Assembly (NCBI RefSeq): GCF_001295925.1
Contig: NZ_LJHQ01000048.1
Coordinates: forward strand, 17,247 to 81,246
Origin: Allobosea sp. AAP35
GTDB lineage: Bacteria; Pseudomonadota; Alphaproteobacteria; Rhizobiales; Beijerinckiaceae
DNA length: 64,000 nucleotides
Reading direction: 5' to 3'
A program made the position numbers and the translations under genes. Below, piece by piece: positions 35,475 through 45,410 of the stretch (positions are counted from its first letter, which is position 1; the number at the start of each line of letters is the position of its first letter). The notes under the pieces were generated by a model that did no database searches, was not told where the DNA came from, and worked only from the letters and a program-made list of their open reading frames with translations.

Positions 35475-36404
35475 TCAGATCCGGCCGCCGAACCCGACAA
35501 TGCCGACGACCGCCCGCTGGAAGCCCTGGAAGGCGCGGCTGATATAGGAACCGCGATCCTCGCGCGGCTGGAGGCCGCCGCTTTCGAGCAGGACATAGGC
35601 GTCCTTGTACCACGGGCTGTCGGGGAAGTTGTGCCCCAGCACGGCGGCGGCCGTCTGCGCCTCGTTGGTGATGCCCAGCGCCATATATGCCTCGGTCAGG
35701 CGCATCAGCGCCTCTTCAACGTGGCGAGTGGTCTGATACTTGATGATGACGTCGCGGAAGCGGTTCACCGCGCCCGTGTAGTTGCGCTTCTCGAGATAGA
35801 AGCGCCCGACATTCATCTCCTTGCCGGCGAGCTGGTCGCGCGCCACCAGGAGCTTCTCCCTGGCGTCGAGCACATATTCGGAATTCGGATACTTCTGGAT
35901 CAGCTGCTCGAAGGCGGCGATGGCGAGCTGGGTGCGCTCCTGGTCGCGCGTCGCGTCCGGGATCTGGTTGAAATAGGACATCGCCATCAGATACTGCGCG
36001 TAAGCCGCGTCCGGGCTTGCAGGATTTTGCGCGATGAAACGCTTGGAGGCGGTGATCGTCTCCTCCCATTTCGACGCCTGGTAATTCGTGTAGGCGGCCA
36101 GGATCAGGCCACGCCGGGCGTAGGGCGAGAACGGCGCGCTCTTGTCGATCTCGTCGAACTTCTTTGACGCACCTTCGCTGTCGCCGTTCTGCAGCCGCGC
36201 CAGTCCCTCATTATAGAGCTTGTCGGCCGGGACGACCGCGGTGACCTCGGGCTTGTAAACCTCAGGCCGGTCGAATGGATTGAGCGACGAGACCGTGTCG
36301 CAGCCGCCGAGAAGCAGGGCCGCTCCAAGCGCCAGGGCTGGGCCCTTGGCCATCGATCGGCTCTTCGAATCGGCGCGCTTGGATGCCGGGTGGTTCAGCC
36401 GCAT
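35475..36404 (-). CDS. bamD: outer membrane assembly lipoprotein BamD
   Basis: Essential lipoprotein of the BAM complex that inserts outer-membrane proteins. The 309 residues from the ATG at 36404 include a lipoprotein signal with lipobox LLGGC (Cys35). TPR-type helices follow: YNEGLARLQNGDSEGASKKFDEI, then SPYARRGLILAAYTNYQ, PNSEYVLDAREKLL and YTGAVNRFRDVI. It is slightly longer than gammaproteobacterial BamD. It lies between lpxC and recN; the longer upstream reading to 36515 is not needed. Confidence 0.95.
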   Translation of the reverse strand: MRLNHPASKRADSKSRSMAKGPALALGAALLLGGCDTVSSLNPFDRPEVYKPEVTAVVPADKLYNEGLARLQNGDSEGASKKFDEIDKSAPFSPYARRGLILAAYTNYQASKWEETITASKRFIAQNPASPDAAYAQYLMAMSYFNQIPDATRDQERTQLAIAAFEQLIQKYPNSEYVLDAREKLLVARDQLAGKEMNVGRFYLEKRNYTGAVNRFRDVIIKYQTTRHVEEALMRLTEAYMALGITNEAQTAAAVLGHNFPDSPWYKDAYVLLESGGLQPREDRGSYISRAFQGFQRAVVGIVGFGGRI

Positions 36405-36593
36405 GACGCTCACGTCGTCCGTCCTCTTGTCATCGCCCCCGCTTCGTGGGGATGCATGCCTTAACTCAGACGCCGAAGACGCGCCACTGCCGAAAGCACA
36501 AGCTCCCGACCGCAACCGCGTCTATTCGACAAAAACCTGGCAACAGGAAGGCGCAGCAGGCAGCCTAGATCGCCAAGGCCGCACACATATCGT

Positions 36594-37541
36594 TCAGTGA
36601 ACGTCGGGGGCAAACGCAGCTGGCGCCGCCGCGCCCATCTGCACGGCGCGCGCCGCGGCATAGACCGGCTGCGCCTCGACGATTGCGTAATTGGCGCGAT
36701 CGGCGAACAGCGCCTCGAGAATGCGCACATTCATGCGGTGACCGCCGCAATAGGAGCGGAATTCGCCGATGATCGGGTAGCCGGCCAGCGCCAGATCGCC
36801 GATCGCGTCGAGCACCTTGTGACGCACGAACTCGTCGCCGAAGCGCAGGCCCTCTGGATTGATCACCTTGTCGTCGCCGACCGCGACGGTGTTGTCGAGC
36901 GAGGCGCCGAGCGCAAAACCGGCCTTCCAGAGCTGCTCGACATCGCGCATGAAACCGAAGGTGCGGGCGCGTGAGATATCCTGGGCATAGGCCGAAGCCT
37001 CGAGATCGAAGACCTTGCGCTGGCGACCGATCACCGTCGTGTCGAAATCGATCTCGACATCGAGGCGGAAGCCGCTCTCGGCCGGAACCAACTCGGCGAA
37101 GGCACGGCCATGCTCGACGCGCACCGGCTGAAGGACCTTGAGATAGCGGCGCGCCGCTGACAGGCTGACGATCCCGGTCGCCTCGATCGCCGTGACGAAT
37201 TCGGCGGCGCTGCCGTCCATGATCGGCATTTCCGGCCCGTCGATCTCGACAAGCGCATTGTCGAGGCCCAGCCCCGCGCAGGCCGACATCAGATGCTCGA
37301 TGGTGGCCACCGAGGCGGATTCTTTGTCCCCGATCACGGTGCAAAGCTCGGTCGCGCTGACCTTGGTGTGCTTGGCATGGATCAGCTGGGCGGGAGCGTC
37401 ATCGAGCCCTTTGCGGAGAAACACGATCCCGGAATTGGCACTGGACGGCTTCAGGCAGATCGTCGCGGGAGCCCCGGAGTGAACGCCGATCCCGGTCAGG
37501 GTTACAGGCGCGCGCAGGGTCGTCTGGCGATCGAAGCTCAT
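36594..37541 (-). CDS. lpxC: UDP-3-O-acyl-N-acetylglucosamine deacetylase LpxC
   Basis: Zinc-dependent committed step of lipid A synthesis. The 315 residues start at MSFDRQTTLRAPVTLTGIGVHSG (ATG 37541). The family motifs are TIEHLMSACAGLGLDNA (zinc His83), the DGSAAEF substrate loop, and the second zinc site in FVRHKVLDAIGDL. YCGGHRMNVRIL holds the catalytic His. A reading extended to 37580 adds an Arg-rich start not seen in the family. It follows ftsZ, separated by a terminator-like hairpin, as in many proteobacteria. Confidence 0.96.
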   Translation of the reverse strand: MSFDRQTTLRAPVTLTGIGVHSGAPATICLKPSSANSGIVFLRKGLDDAPAQLIHAKHTKVSATELCTVIGDKESASVATIEHLMSACAGLGLDNALVEIDGPEMPIMDGSAAEFVTAIEATGIVSLSAARRYLKVLQPVRVEHGRAFAELVPAESGFRLDVEIDFDTTVIGRQRKVFDLEASAYAQDISRARTFGFMRDVEQLWKAGFALGASLDNTVAVGDDKVINPEGLRFGDEFVRHKVLDAIGDLALAGYPIIGEFRSYCGGHRMNVRILEALFADRANYAIVEAQPVYAAARAVQMGAAAPAAFAPDVH

Positions 37542-37851
37542 GCGGGTATCCAATCCTGATCGCGAACGGCGCCGTCTCATGGCTCACACCAGAAAGGGCG
37601 GGTCGTTGGCGATACCTCTGAAGCGTGGAACAGGGACAAGCCCCGCTCCGGCATCTCGTAGTGCAGCTGCAACATAAGCGTTTCGAGCGGGCTCACAAAA
37701 TCACGCTTTCTTTCGCTCTGTTACAGGGCAGCCGACCATCGTGGCCATTGCTATCAGATTGGATTCATTCAACTTTCAAACATGTCGAAACCCCGGCGCG
37801 CAAGCCGCGCACCGGGGTGTGTCAGAGGCCGTGAGGCCAAGGTTTGGCGCC
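37542..37851. other. ftsZ-lpxC intergenic region
   Basis: 310 bases with no gene. It holds the ftsZ terminator-like hairpin at its right end and presumably the lpxC promoter; I could not place a convincing -35/-10 pair. Confidence 0.6.
37791..37817 (-). terminator. hairpin after ftsZ
   Basis: CCCCGG-CGCG and CGCG-CA-CCGGGG fold around a CAAGC loop (37791-37817). On the ftsZ strand it is followed by only a short T run (TTTCG), so termination may be partial. Confidence 0.55.
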
Positions 37852-39540
37852 TCAGGTCGCCTGCCGGCGCAGGAAGGCCGGGATTTCGAGATGGTCCTCC
37901 TCGCTGGCGCGATTCGGCGCGGCACGACCGAGTTGGTCGAGCTGACCCTGCGGCGGGCGCGCGGCAGGCGCGGCCGGGCGGCGCATATATTCCGCATGCG
38001 CCGCGCTCGGTGCCTGCGGGATCGCGGGGGCCGGCGGAACCTGCCGGGCCGGCATCGGCTGATGCTCGGCGAGTTCGTCTTCCTTGCGGCCAAAGCCCAC
38101 CGAAGCGAGACGCTGCATCAGCGACATGCGCTTCTGGTCCGCCGCATGCGCCGAAGACGGCGCACCTGGCACGATACGGCTGGCAGCAATCTGGTTTTGT
38201 GCCGGCATCGGCAGATCCTCGATCCGCGGCATGCGCGTCGGGCGCACCACGGAGCGCTCCGGCATCGGCGGGATAAAGCTCTCCTCCAGCATCGGCGCAG
38301 GCTCGTGACGCATCACCGGCTCGGGCGCGGCGGTCATCACCGGGCGCGGCTGAGCCGGCTCGATGCGGATGTCTTCCGACAGGCTGACGCGCGGCTGGGT
38401 GTCGATCGAGATCGGCATCCGCAGCTCGAGCGGCTGTTCGGCCGGAGCCTGTGCCGGGGCCGGAGCCGCTTGACGGGCCGGCGGCGCCGTGCGCAGGCGG
38501 GCTTCGGCCTTCAGACGCTCGGCAACCTGCGCGATGCGGGCTTCGGTCTCGTCCATCTCGGCCTGGGTGGTCTGGGGCTTGTCGATGCCGGTGGCGACGA
38601 CCGAGACGCGCACGATGCCTTCGAGCGCCTCGTCGAAGGTCGCGCCGACGATGATGTTGGCCTCGGAATCGACCTCTTCGCGAATGCGGGTGGCGGCTTC
38701 GTCGACCTCGTAGAGCTTCATGTCGCGCCCGCCGGTGATCGAGATCAGCAGGCCGCGCGCGCCCTTCATCGAGACGTCGTCGAGGAGCGGGTTGTTGATT
38801 GCGGCCTGGGCAGCATTCAGCGCGCGCTTGTCGCCCTGGGCCTCGCCGGTGCCCATCATCGCCTTGCCCATGCCGCGCATCACGGCGCGCACATCGGCGA
38901 AGTCGAGGTTGATCAGGCCCGGACGCACCATCAGATCGGTGATGCAGGCGACGCCGGAGTAGAGCACCTGGTCGGCCATGCCGAAGGCATCGGCGAAGCC
39001 GGTGGTCTCGTTGGCGACGCGGAAGAGGTTCTGGTTGGGAATCACGATCAGCGTATCGACCGCCTCGTTGAGCTCGCCGATGCCGGCTTCCGCCATCCGC
39101 ATGCGGCGGTGCCCTTCGAACTGGAACGGCTTGGTGACGACGCCGACCGTCAGGATGCCCATGTCGCGGGCGACGCGGGCGATGGCCGGAGCCGCCCCCG
39201 TGCCGGTGCCGCCGCCCATGCCGGCGGTGATGAACACCATATGAGCGCCGGCGAGATGATCGCGGATCTCGTCGATCACCTCCTCGGCGGCCGCGCGGCC
39301 GACTTCGGGCTGCGAGCCGGCGCCGAGACCCTCGGTCACCTGCAGGCCCATCTGGATGATCCGCGAGGCGCGCGAGAGCGCCAGCGCCTGGGCATCCGTA
39401 TTGGCAACCACGAAATCAACGCCGTCGAGACCGGCCTCGATCATGTTGTTGACGGCATTGCCGCCGGCACCACCGACGCCGAACACCGTGATCCGGGGCT
39501 TCAGTTCCCGGATGTCCGGGGCTTGCAGATTCATCGCCAT
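37852..39540 (-). CDS. ftsZ: cell division protein FtsZ
   Basis: Tubulin-like GTPase that builds the division ring. The GTP-binding signature [10 protein letters not shown] is at 109-118, with [14 protein letters not shown] at 20-33 and the T7 loop region [13 protein letters not shown]. At 562 residues it has a long alphaproteobacterial linker (about 320-545, rich in Pro/Ala/Arg). It ends with the conserved peptide [11 protein letters not shown] that binds FtsA and other partners. AGAGG precedes the ATG; a second ATG two codons later is an alternative. It follows ftsA with a 153-bp gap. Confidence 0.98.
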   Translation of the reverse strand: MAMNLQAPDIRELKPRITVFGVGGAGGNAVNNMIEAGLDGVDFVVANTDAQALALSRASRIIQMGLQVTEGLGAGSQPEVGRAAAEEVIDEIRDHLAGAHMVFITAGMGGGTGTGAAPAIARVARDMGILTVGVVTKPFQFEGHRRMRMAEAGIGELNEAVDTLIVIPNQNLFRVANETTGFADAFGMADQVLYSGVACITDLMVRPGLINLDFADVRAVMRGMGKAMMGTGEAQGDKRALNAAQAAINNPLLDDVSMKGARGLLISITGGRDMKLYEVDEAATRIREEVDSEANIIVGATFDEALEGIVRVSVVATGIDKPQTTQAEMDETEARIAQVAERLKAEARLRTAPPARQAAPAPAQAPAEQPLELRMPISIDTQPRVSLSEDIRIEPAQPRPVMTAAPEPVMRHEPAPMLEESFIPPMPERSVVRPTRMPRIEDLPMPAQNQIAASRIVPGAPSSAHAADQKRMSLMQRLASVGFGRKEDELAEHQPMPARQVPPAPAIPQAPSAAHAEYMRRPAAPAARPPQGQLDQLGRAAPNRASEEDHLEIPAFLRRQAT

Positions 39541-39693
39541 GGTTGCCTCTTTTGATCCTTTGTCCGGCGCCTGGCGGGAGCCGTCCCGATTGCTACATTC
39601 GACGCCGTGGCCGACCGCGAAGCGGGAAGCCGGTACTCACACTTTTTTCGACCAGGGTGCGGACGACCGGTTGTCCGGTGCGCCGCGCCCTGA

Positions 39694-41022
39694 TCAGAAA
39701 CTTTCCTTCAGCCAGCGGCCGACGCGGGAGAAATACCCGTCCGTCCCAGTGGCGAAATAGGCCTGCCCCGCGCGGGGTTCGAAATGCTCGACATGGGCCA
39801 CCTGCGGATAGACCAGCAGGCCGACCGCTGCCGCAAACGCCGGGCCCTTGCCGGCTTCCGGCAAACCCTTGATGCCCAGCGGGCGCCCGGTGCGGACCTG
39901 GCCGCCGAGGATGCGACGCGCCACTTCCGGCAGGCCGGTGAGTTGGCAGGCGCCGCCCGTCAGCACGACACGGCGCCCCGCCTGGGCCGAGAAACCAGCC
40001 TGGGTCAGGCGGTCGCGCACCAGTTCGAGGATTTCCTCGACCCGCGGCTTGATGATCCGCACCAATTGCGACTTCGGCAGATGATTGGGCGTGTCGCGCT
40101 CATCGTCATCGACCTGCGGCACGGAGATCATGTCACGCTCGTCCGACGCGCTGGCGATACAGGAGCCATGCAGCGTCTTCAGGCGTTCGGCTGCGGCGAC
40201 CCGGGTCGAGAGCCCTCGCGCCACGTCCATGGTGATGTGGTTGCCGCCCACCGCGATCGCGTCGGCATGCATCAGGTGCCCGCCGGAGAACACACCGAGG
40301 CTCGTCGTACCGCCGCCGAGATCCACGACCACGACGCCCATTTCGGCTTCGTCGTCGACCAGGACCGAGAGGCCCGAGGCATAGGGGGTTGCGACCACGG
40401 CCTCGACTTCGAGATGGCAGCGTTCGACCGCCAGCATGACATTGCGTGCAGCCGAGGCCTCGCTGGCGACGACATGCATGTCGACCGAGAGCTTTCCGCC
40501 GATCAGGCCGCGCGGATCGAGCACGCCGGGAACGCCGTCCATCGCGTAGCCGGTCGGCAGGGCATGGAGCACGGCTTTACCGGGCCGCAGCGCATGGGTG
40601 GCGGCATGGGCGAGCACACGCTTGACGTCGCTGTCGCCCACCGAGCCGGTGCGCAGATCGACGCTGGCGGCGTAATGCTGCGAGGCGATGCGCCCGCCGG
40701 TGAGGTTGACGATGACCGACTGGACCTCGACCTTGGCCATGCGTTCGGCGGCGTCGACCGCAGCGCGGATCGCCTTTTCGGCGCTCTCGAGATCGATGAT
40801 CGCGCCGCCCTTGAGACCGAGCGAGCGCTGATGGCCGATGCCGATGATACGCGCGACATGGGTGCGGCCGCGCAGCCGCTCATTCGCCTCGGCCGGGTTC
40901 AGCTCGGCGATCAGGCAGACGACCTTGCTGGTGCCGATGTCCAGAATCGACAGCGTCGCGCTCTTGCGCGACGAGAGCGGACGCATCCGTGGCGTCAGAC
41001 CCTGGGATGTGAGGTGGTTCAT
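39694..41022 (-). CDS. ftsA: cell division protein FtsA
   Basis: Actin-like ATPase that anchors FtsZ to the membrane. The 442 residues contain the phosphate-1 motif LDIGTSKVVCLIAEL, the adenosine segment VVVDLGGGTTSLGVF, and VVLTGGACQLTGL. A C-terminal amphipathic helix (SRVGRWLKESF) fits the membrane-targeting sequence. An N-terminal Arg-rich extension is present (residues 1-24). Its start overlaps the ftsQ stop by ATGA (41019-41022). Confidence 0.97.
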   Translation of the reverse strand: MNHLTSQGLTPRMRPLSSRKSATLSILDIGTSKVVCLIAELNPAEANERLRGRTHVARIIGIGHQRSLGLKGGAIIDLESAEKAIRAAVDAAERMAKVEVQSVIVNLTGGRIASQHYAASVDLRTGSVGDSDVKRVLAHAATHALRPGKAVLHALPTGYAMDGVPGVLDPRGLIGGKLSVDMHVVASEASAARNVMLAVERCHLEVEAVVATPYASGLSVLVDDEAEMGVVVVDLGGGTTSLGVFSGGHLMHADAIAVGGNHITMDVARGLSTRVAAAERLKTLHGSCIASASDERDMISVPQVDDDERDTPNHLPKSQLVRIIKPRVEEILELVRDRLTQAGFSAQAGRRVVLTGGACQLTGLPEVARRILGGQVRTGRPLGIKGLPEAGKGPAFAAAVGLLVYPQVAHVEHFEPRAGQAYFATGTDGYFSRVGRWLKESF

Positions 41023-41984
41023 GCCTCGCCTCCCTTCTTCTTGGTCTTGCTCTTGAGCTGGTCGGCGCGGGCAGCGGCGCCCTCCTCCGTCAGCCGCATG
41101 ACGACGCGGTCGGGCTGGCGCAGATCGATCGCCAGCAGATCCTTGTCCATGATCCGGTGGTCGGCCTGGAGCGAAGCGAGCCGCTTCACAGCTGCCGCAG
41201 GCTCAACCTCCGGCAGGCGCACATCCATGCCGTTGTCGAGCTTGAGGTTCCAACGCCGGCCCGAGACCAGCGTCGCCGCGCGGATATGGGCCGCCATCGC
41301 ACCGGCCTCGGCCCGCAGCGCGATATAGTCGCGCGCCCGGTTGTTGGCATCGGCGCCGACGACCAGCGGCAGATGGGCAAAGCGCCCGTCATCCATCTTG
41401 TCGATCACGGTTCCGTCGGCAGCGATGACGAAAAGCTCGCCCTTGACCTGCCAGAGCGCGAAGGGCTCGCGCTCGACAAGCGTGATCACGACTTCGCCCG
41501 GATAGAGCTTGCGCACGACCGCCTCGCGAATCAGCGGCGCGGATTCCAGGCGCTTGCGGGCCTGGTCGGCATCGAAGAAGGCGAGCGAGGTCTTGGCATC
41601 AATCCCGGCCGCGACCAGCACCTCGACCTCGGAGAGCTCGGCAATGCCTGAGATGGTGACGCGATCGATCCCGAAGCCGACGAGACGGGCCAGCATGTGG
41701 TGCGGCTCGCCATAGGTCTCACGAAGCGTGTCGAGATGGCCGCCGAGAACCGTGCCGGTTCCGAGGCTGAGGGTCAGGAATCCGAGCGCCAGCCAGGTGC
41801 CTAGCCGCCGCGGCAGACGCTGCGCCAGCGGCACCGCCACCGCGCTGCGGCGCGAGCGGCGCAGCCAGCGTCCGGTCCGCTCGCCGACGAGCAGCTGCGG
41901 CCCGGGAGCCGGGACCGGCAGACGCGAGGCGGCCGGCGCCGCTGCCGTCTTCACCGATCGAGGGAGGCGTCCTCCACCTTGCAT
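41019..41984 (-). CDS. ftsQ: cell division protein FtsQ
   Basis: Bitopic membrane protein linking early and late division proteins. Of 321 residues, the first 60 are cytoplasmic and Arg/Pro-rich. A membrane helix spans about 62-81 (GTWLALGFLTLSLGTGTVLG), followed by a periplasmic POTRA domain (FGIDRVTISGIAELSEVEVL) and a FtsQ-type C-terminal domain (VTLVEREPFALWQVKGE). The long cytoplasmic head is normal in alphaproteobacteria. A 434-bp gap upstream ends at the brn genes, so ftsQAZ has its own promoter region here. Confidence 0.95.
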   Translation of the reverse strand: MQGGGRLPRSVKTAAAPAASRLPVPAPGPQLLVGERTGRWLRRSRRSAVAVPLAQRLPRRLGTWLALGFLTLSLGTGTVLGGHLDTLRETYGEPHHMLARLVGFGIDRVTISGIAELSEVEVLVAAGIDAKTSLAFFDADQARKRLESAPLIREAVVRKLYPGEVVITLVEREPFALWQVKGELFVIAADGTVIDKMDDGRFAHLPLVVGADANNRARDYIALRAEAGAMAAHIRAATLVSGRRWNLKLDNGMDVRLPEVEPAAAVKRLASLQADHRIMDKDLLAIDLRQPDRVVMRLTEEGAAARADQLKSKTKKKGGEA

Positions 41985-42418
41985 CTGACGCGTTCACCGA
42001 AGTTGAGGCCCGTAAGGGCAGCCAATCCGGGCATCTCGCGAGGTCTCGGTCGATCCGGTTCGCCTTGCGACCCGCGAGCCAACGAACCTCTCGGTGTCGT
42101 CATCGCGGAAGTCGCAACTGCTGGCGTCCCGGCACCCGATTGCTTGATGCGCCGTTAACGCCACTCTTCGATCTGCTGGTAAATTTTTGGTAAAGTTTGC
42201 GCTGAGCGGATGTGGATCGCGGGCGCTTTCCTGCATTTCGCATCGTTGTCGTGGAGTTCGCCCGCGGAGCTAAATCCTGACCGACAAGGCCAGATTTATC
42301 GGGGCATACGATCCCCGCTCAGCCCAGTCCGGCTGCTGCGTGATGGAATTGACGAACAGGTCATGACGCCTACGACTGCGATTGCCTGCGTTTTAAATAT
42401 ACCGTATATACAAGATCG
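41985..42418. other. ftsQ upstream region, no gene; ddl not present
   Basis: 434 bases without a convincing gene. It includes GTTAAC at 42154-42159 and the direct repeats GGTAAA at 42178-42183 and 42189-42194 (11-bp step), candidates for regulation of ftsQAZ. Translation in all frames shows nothing like D-Ala-D-Ala ligase, which often lies here. Confidence 0.55.
42404..42411. promoter_or_regulatory. possible brn operator
   Basis: A GTATATAC palindrome within ATATACCGTATATACAAG, 7 bp before the brnT start, in an AT-rich spot. BrnA antitoxins repress their own promoters at palindromes, so this is a natural candidate. Confidence 0.35.
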
Positions 42419-42662
42419 ATGAAAATCGTCTGGGACGAGCGCAAGCGGCTGGTCAATCTTGACAAGCACGGGATGGATTTTGCGGCGCTCGACGAGCAGT
42501 TTTTTTGCGCGGGCGGCGATCGGCTCAGCCAAGGATGGCAGACTGATCGCAATTGGCGAGTTGAACGGCGTCATCACCGTAATTTTCGTAACGCTGGGCA
42601 CCGAGGCGCTATCCGTCATCAGCATGCGACCTGCATCCAGCCGCGAGAGGAAAGGCCTATGA
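42419..42662 (+). pseudogene. BrnT-type toxin, frameshifted at a T7 tract
   Basis: Related to BrnT ribonuclease toxins (DUF497). From 42419 the frame reads MKIVWDERKRLVNLDKHGMD then FAALDEQFF; after seven T (42500-42506) the family match moves to the +1 frame (GRLIAIGELNGVITVIF, then EALSVISMRPASSRERKG), ending at 42662. With six T it would be an intact 80-residue BrnT. As written, the start frame instead continues through out-of-frame sequence straight into brnA with no stop. It may be a true mutation, a sequencing error in a homopolymer, or slippage. Confidence 0.8.
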
Positions 42663-42955
42663 GCAAACAGTTCATGCCGGGGCGTGGCTATACCAAAGAG
42701 GATTGGGATGCCGTCGACAGTCCTGAACTGACCGACGAGGAAATCGCCGGCCTGCGGCCGATGAAGGAGGCGCTTCCGGAGCTCTATGCCTCCCTTCAGG
42801 CGGAAATCGGCAAACGCGGCCCGGCCAAGACCAAGGAAGCGATCTCGATCCGGCTCGACATCGACCTCGTCGAAAAGCTGCGTGCCTCCGGCCCCGGCTG
42901 GCAGTCGCGCGTCAACGAGGCGCTGCGGGAATGGATCGACAAGCCGGCAGCGTAA
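42659..42955 (+). CDS. BrnA family antitoxin
   Basis: A 98-residue antitoxin: MSKQFMPGRGYTKEDWDAVD, then ELTDEEIAGLRPMKEAL, and a C-terminal ribbon-helix-helix segment KEAISIRLDIDLVEKLRASG followed by WQSRVNEALREWI. This is the normal BrnA order (toxin-contacting region, then DNA-binding tail). The ATG overlaps the toxin stop as ATGA. Because of the toxin frameshift, this frame is also open upstream to 42419, giving a possible 178-residue fusion. It is convergent with murB, 3 bp away. Confidence 0.85.
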   Translation: MSKQFMPGRGYTKEDWDAVDSPELTDEEIAGLRPMKEALPELYASLQAEIGKRGPAKTKEAISIRLDIDLVEKLRASGPGWQSRVNEALREWIDKPAA

Positions 42956-42958
42956 AGC

Positions 42959-43885
42959 TTACGCCGCCACGCCGATGCGCTTGATCTCCCAGTGCAGATC
43001 GATGCCGGACTGGTCCTTGACCCGCCGGCGCACCTCCTCGCCCAGCGCCTCGACCTCAGCGGCGGTCGCGCCGCCGGTGTTGATCAGAAAGTTGCAGTGC
43101 ATCTCTGACACCTGCGCCCCGCCGATCCGCAGGCCCCTGCAACCGGCCGCGTCGATCAACTGCCAGGCCTTGCCGCCTTCGGGGTTCTTGAAGGTCGAGC
43201 CGCCGGTGCGCTCCTTGATCGGCTGCGCCGCCTCGCGCGCCGCCGTGACGCGGTCCATTTCGGCCTGGATCTGCGCCTTGTCGCCGGGCCGCCCCTGGAA
43301 CAGCGCCGAGGTGAAGATGATCTCCTGCGTGTCGGCCCCGCTGCTGCGGTAGGAAAACCCCATCTGCGCATGGCTTAGGGTGATGAGCTCGCCAGCGCGC
43401 GTCACGCCGCGCGCCTCGATCAGCACATCCGTCGTCTCGCCGCCATGGGCGCCGGCATTCATGCGCAGCGCTCCGCCGATGCAGCCGGGAATGCCGCGAT
43501 AGAAGGCCAGCCCGTCGAGGCTGGCATCGGCCGCCGCGCGCGCCACCTTGACGTCGGGCACAGCCGTCCCGGCCCGCAGCCGGTCGCCCGCCTCGATCGC
43601 GATCTCGCCGAAGGCCTTGCCACCGAGCCGGATCACCAGCCCCAGAATGCCGCCGTCACGCACGATCAGATTCGAGCACAGCCCGACCACGGTGATCGGA
43701 ATGTCGGCCGGCAGGGACGACAGGAGATAGGCGAGATCCGCCTCGTCGGCCGGGGTGAACAGCGCTTGGGCCGGACCGCCGACCCGAAACCAGGTCAGCG
43801 GCGCCATCTCGGCATTGGCGAGCAGGCGGCCACGCAGCGCGGGCGCGGCGGCGCGGATGGCGGGAGCAATGTCGGGGAAGGTCAT
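42959..43885 (-). CDS. murB: UDP-N-acetylenolpyruvoylglucosamine reductase MurB
   Basis: FAD/NADPH enzyme making UDP-N-acetylmuramic acid. The 308 residues contain [55 protein letters not shown], and the catalytic Ser in [12 protein letters not shown], with the C-terminal Glu region [11 protein letters not shown]. It follows murC by 41 bp in the same direction and is the last gene of the ftsW-murG-murC-murB unit. Confidence 0.97.
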   Translation of the reverse strand: MTFPDIAPAIRAAAPALRGRLLANAEMAPLTWFRVGGPAQALFTPADEADLAYLLSSLPADIPITVVGLCSNLIVRDGGILGLVIRLGGKAFGEIAIEAGDRLRAGTAVPDVKVARAAADASLDGLAFYRGIPGCIGGALRMNAGAHGGETTDVLIEARGVTRAGELITLSHAQMGFSYRSSGADTQEIIFTSALFQGRPGDKAQIQAEMDRVTAAREAAQPIKERTGGSTFKNPEGGKAWQLIDAAGCRGLRIGGAQVSEMHCNFLINTGGATAAEVEALGEEVRRRVKDQSGIDLHWEIKRIGVAA

Positions 43886-43925
43886 GAACGGCGCTATAGC
43901 CGATGTCCCCCAACGGGAGAAGGGA

Positions 43926-45332
43926 TCAGGCGCTCAGAGCCGCCAGTTCCCCCGGCAGCGCATAGGCCCATTGCGTGATGTTGCCGGCGCCCAGGAACAC
44001 GACATAATCGCCCGGTCCCGCGACCTCGGCGACCATTCCGGCGAGGCTGGAAGGGCTCTCCAGCGGCAGCGCATGGCGGTGTCCGCGCGCCTTGATGCCT
44101 GACACCAGCGAATCACGGTCGGCGCCTGCGATCGGCGCCTCGCCGGCTGCATAGGTTTCGGCCACGATCACCGTGTCGGCGTCGTTGAAGCAGGCAGCGA
44201 AATCGTCGAACAGGCTGGCGAGCCGGGTGTAGCGGTGCGGCTGCACGATCGCGATCACCTTGCCCTTGGTCGAGGCGCGCGCCGCCTTGAGCACGGCGGC
44301 GATCTCGACGGGGTGATGCCCGTAATCGTCAAAGATCAGCGCGCCGTTCCACTCGCCGGTCTTGGTGAAGCGGCGCTTGACGCCGCCAAAGCCCGCCAGC
44401 GCCGCCCGGATGCTGTCGACAGGAATGCCGAGGTCATAGGCCACCGCGATGGCGGCGGTGGCGTTGAGCGCGTTGTGATGGCCGGGCATCGGCATGATCA
44501 GATCGCGCACCACCTCGTCGCGGCCGCGCTTGCGGTCGCGGATGAGCAGCGTGAACTTCGCCTGCCCGCCCGAGAGATCAATGTCGATCAGCCGGAAATC
44601 GGCCTGCGGGTTCTCGCCATAGGTGACGACGCGGCGATCCTCGATCTGCCCCACGAGACTCTGCACGGTGGGGTGATCGATGCACATCACCGCGAAGCCA
44701 TAGAAGGGCAGGTTCTCGATGAACGTCCGGAACGCCGCCTTGATCGCGTCAAACGTGCCGAAATGGTCGAGATGCTCGGGGTCGATATTGGTGACGATCG
44801 CGACGTCCGCCGGCAGCTTCAGGAAGGTACCGTCCGATTCGTCAGCCTCCACCACCATCCAGTCGCTTTCGCCCATCCGGGCATTCGTCCCATAGGCGTT
44901 GATGATGCCGCCATTGATCACGGTCGGGTCGAGCCCGCCCTTCTCCAGCAGCGTCGCCACCAGCGAGGTGGTGGTGGTCTTGCCATGCGTGCCGGCAATC
45001 GCGACGCAGGTTTTCAGCCGCATCAGCTCGGCCAGCATTTCGGCGCGGCGGACCACCGGCAGGCGCTTTTCGCGCGCCGCGACCAGCTCGGGATTGTCGC
45101 GCTTGATCGCGGTCGAGACGACGACCACCTCGGCATCGCCCAGATTTTCGGCAGTGTGCCCAATGAAGGTTTTGATGCCCTTTTCCGCCAGGCGCCTGAC
45201 ATTGGCGCCGTCGGACGCATCGGAACCCTGCACCTGGTAGCCGAGATTGTGCAGCACCTCGGCGATGCCGGACATGCCGATACCGCCGATGCCGACGAAA
45301 TGGATGGAGCCGAGTTCGACCGGCAGCTTCAT
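43926..45332 (-). CDS. murC: UDP-N-acetylmuramate-L-alanine ligase MurC
   Basis: Adds L-Ala to UDP-MurNAc using ATP. Of 468 residues, the N-terminal Rossmann domain has [22 protein letters not shown] and the ATP loop [10 protein letters not shown] is at 114-123. [21 protein letters not shown] and [14 protein letters not shown] complete the MurC signature. The length is usual. It lies between murG (78-bp gap) and murB. Confidence 0.98.
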   Translation of the reverse strand: MKLPVELGSIHFVGIGGIGMSGIAEVLHNLGYQVQGSDASDGANVRRLAEKGIKTFIGHTAENLGDAEVVVVSTAIKRDNPELVAAREKRLPVVRRAEMLAELMRLKTCVAIAGTHGKTTTTSLVATLLEKGGLDPTVINGGIINAYGTNARMGESDWMVVEADESDGTFLKLPADVAIVTNIDPEHLDHFGTFDAIKAAFRTFIENLPFYGFAVMCIDHPTVQSLVGQIEDRRVVTYGENPQADFRLIDIDLSGGQAKFTLLIRDRKRGRDEVVRDLIMPMPGHHNALNATAAIAVAYDLGIPVDSIRAALAGFGGVKRRFTKTGEWNGALIFDDYGHHPVEIAAVLKAARASTKGKVIAIVQPHRYTRLASLFDDFAACFNDADTVIVAETYAAGEAPIAGADRDSLVSGIKARGHRHALPLESPSSLAGMVAEVAGPGDYVVFLGAGNITQWAYALPGELAALSA

Positions 45333-45410
45333 GATTCGGGTATCCTTGAGGGAAAGCGGTTCGAAGCGAACAGGGTGCCGTTCGCATGGCGAAACGCGTT
45401 GGCTGTCACT

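Noticed and set aside
37741..39555. Long plus-strand open frame (about 604 codons) opposite ftsZ
   Set aside because: High-GC antisense shadow: it is exactly opposite a well-identified gene and its translation is Arg/His-rich without any domain.
41994..42236. 80-codon minus frame in the murB-ftsQ gap, considered as a ddl remnant
   Set aside because: The translation has no resemblance to D-Ala-D-Ala ligase motifs and no ribosome site.
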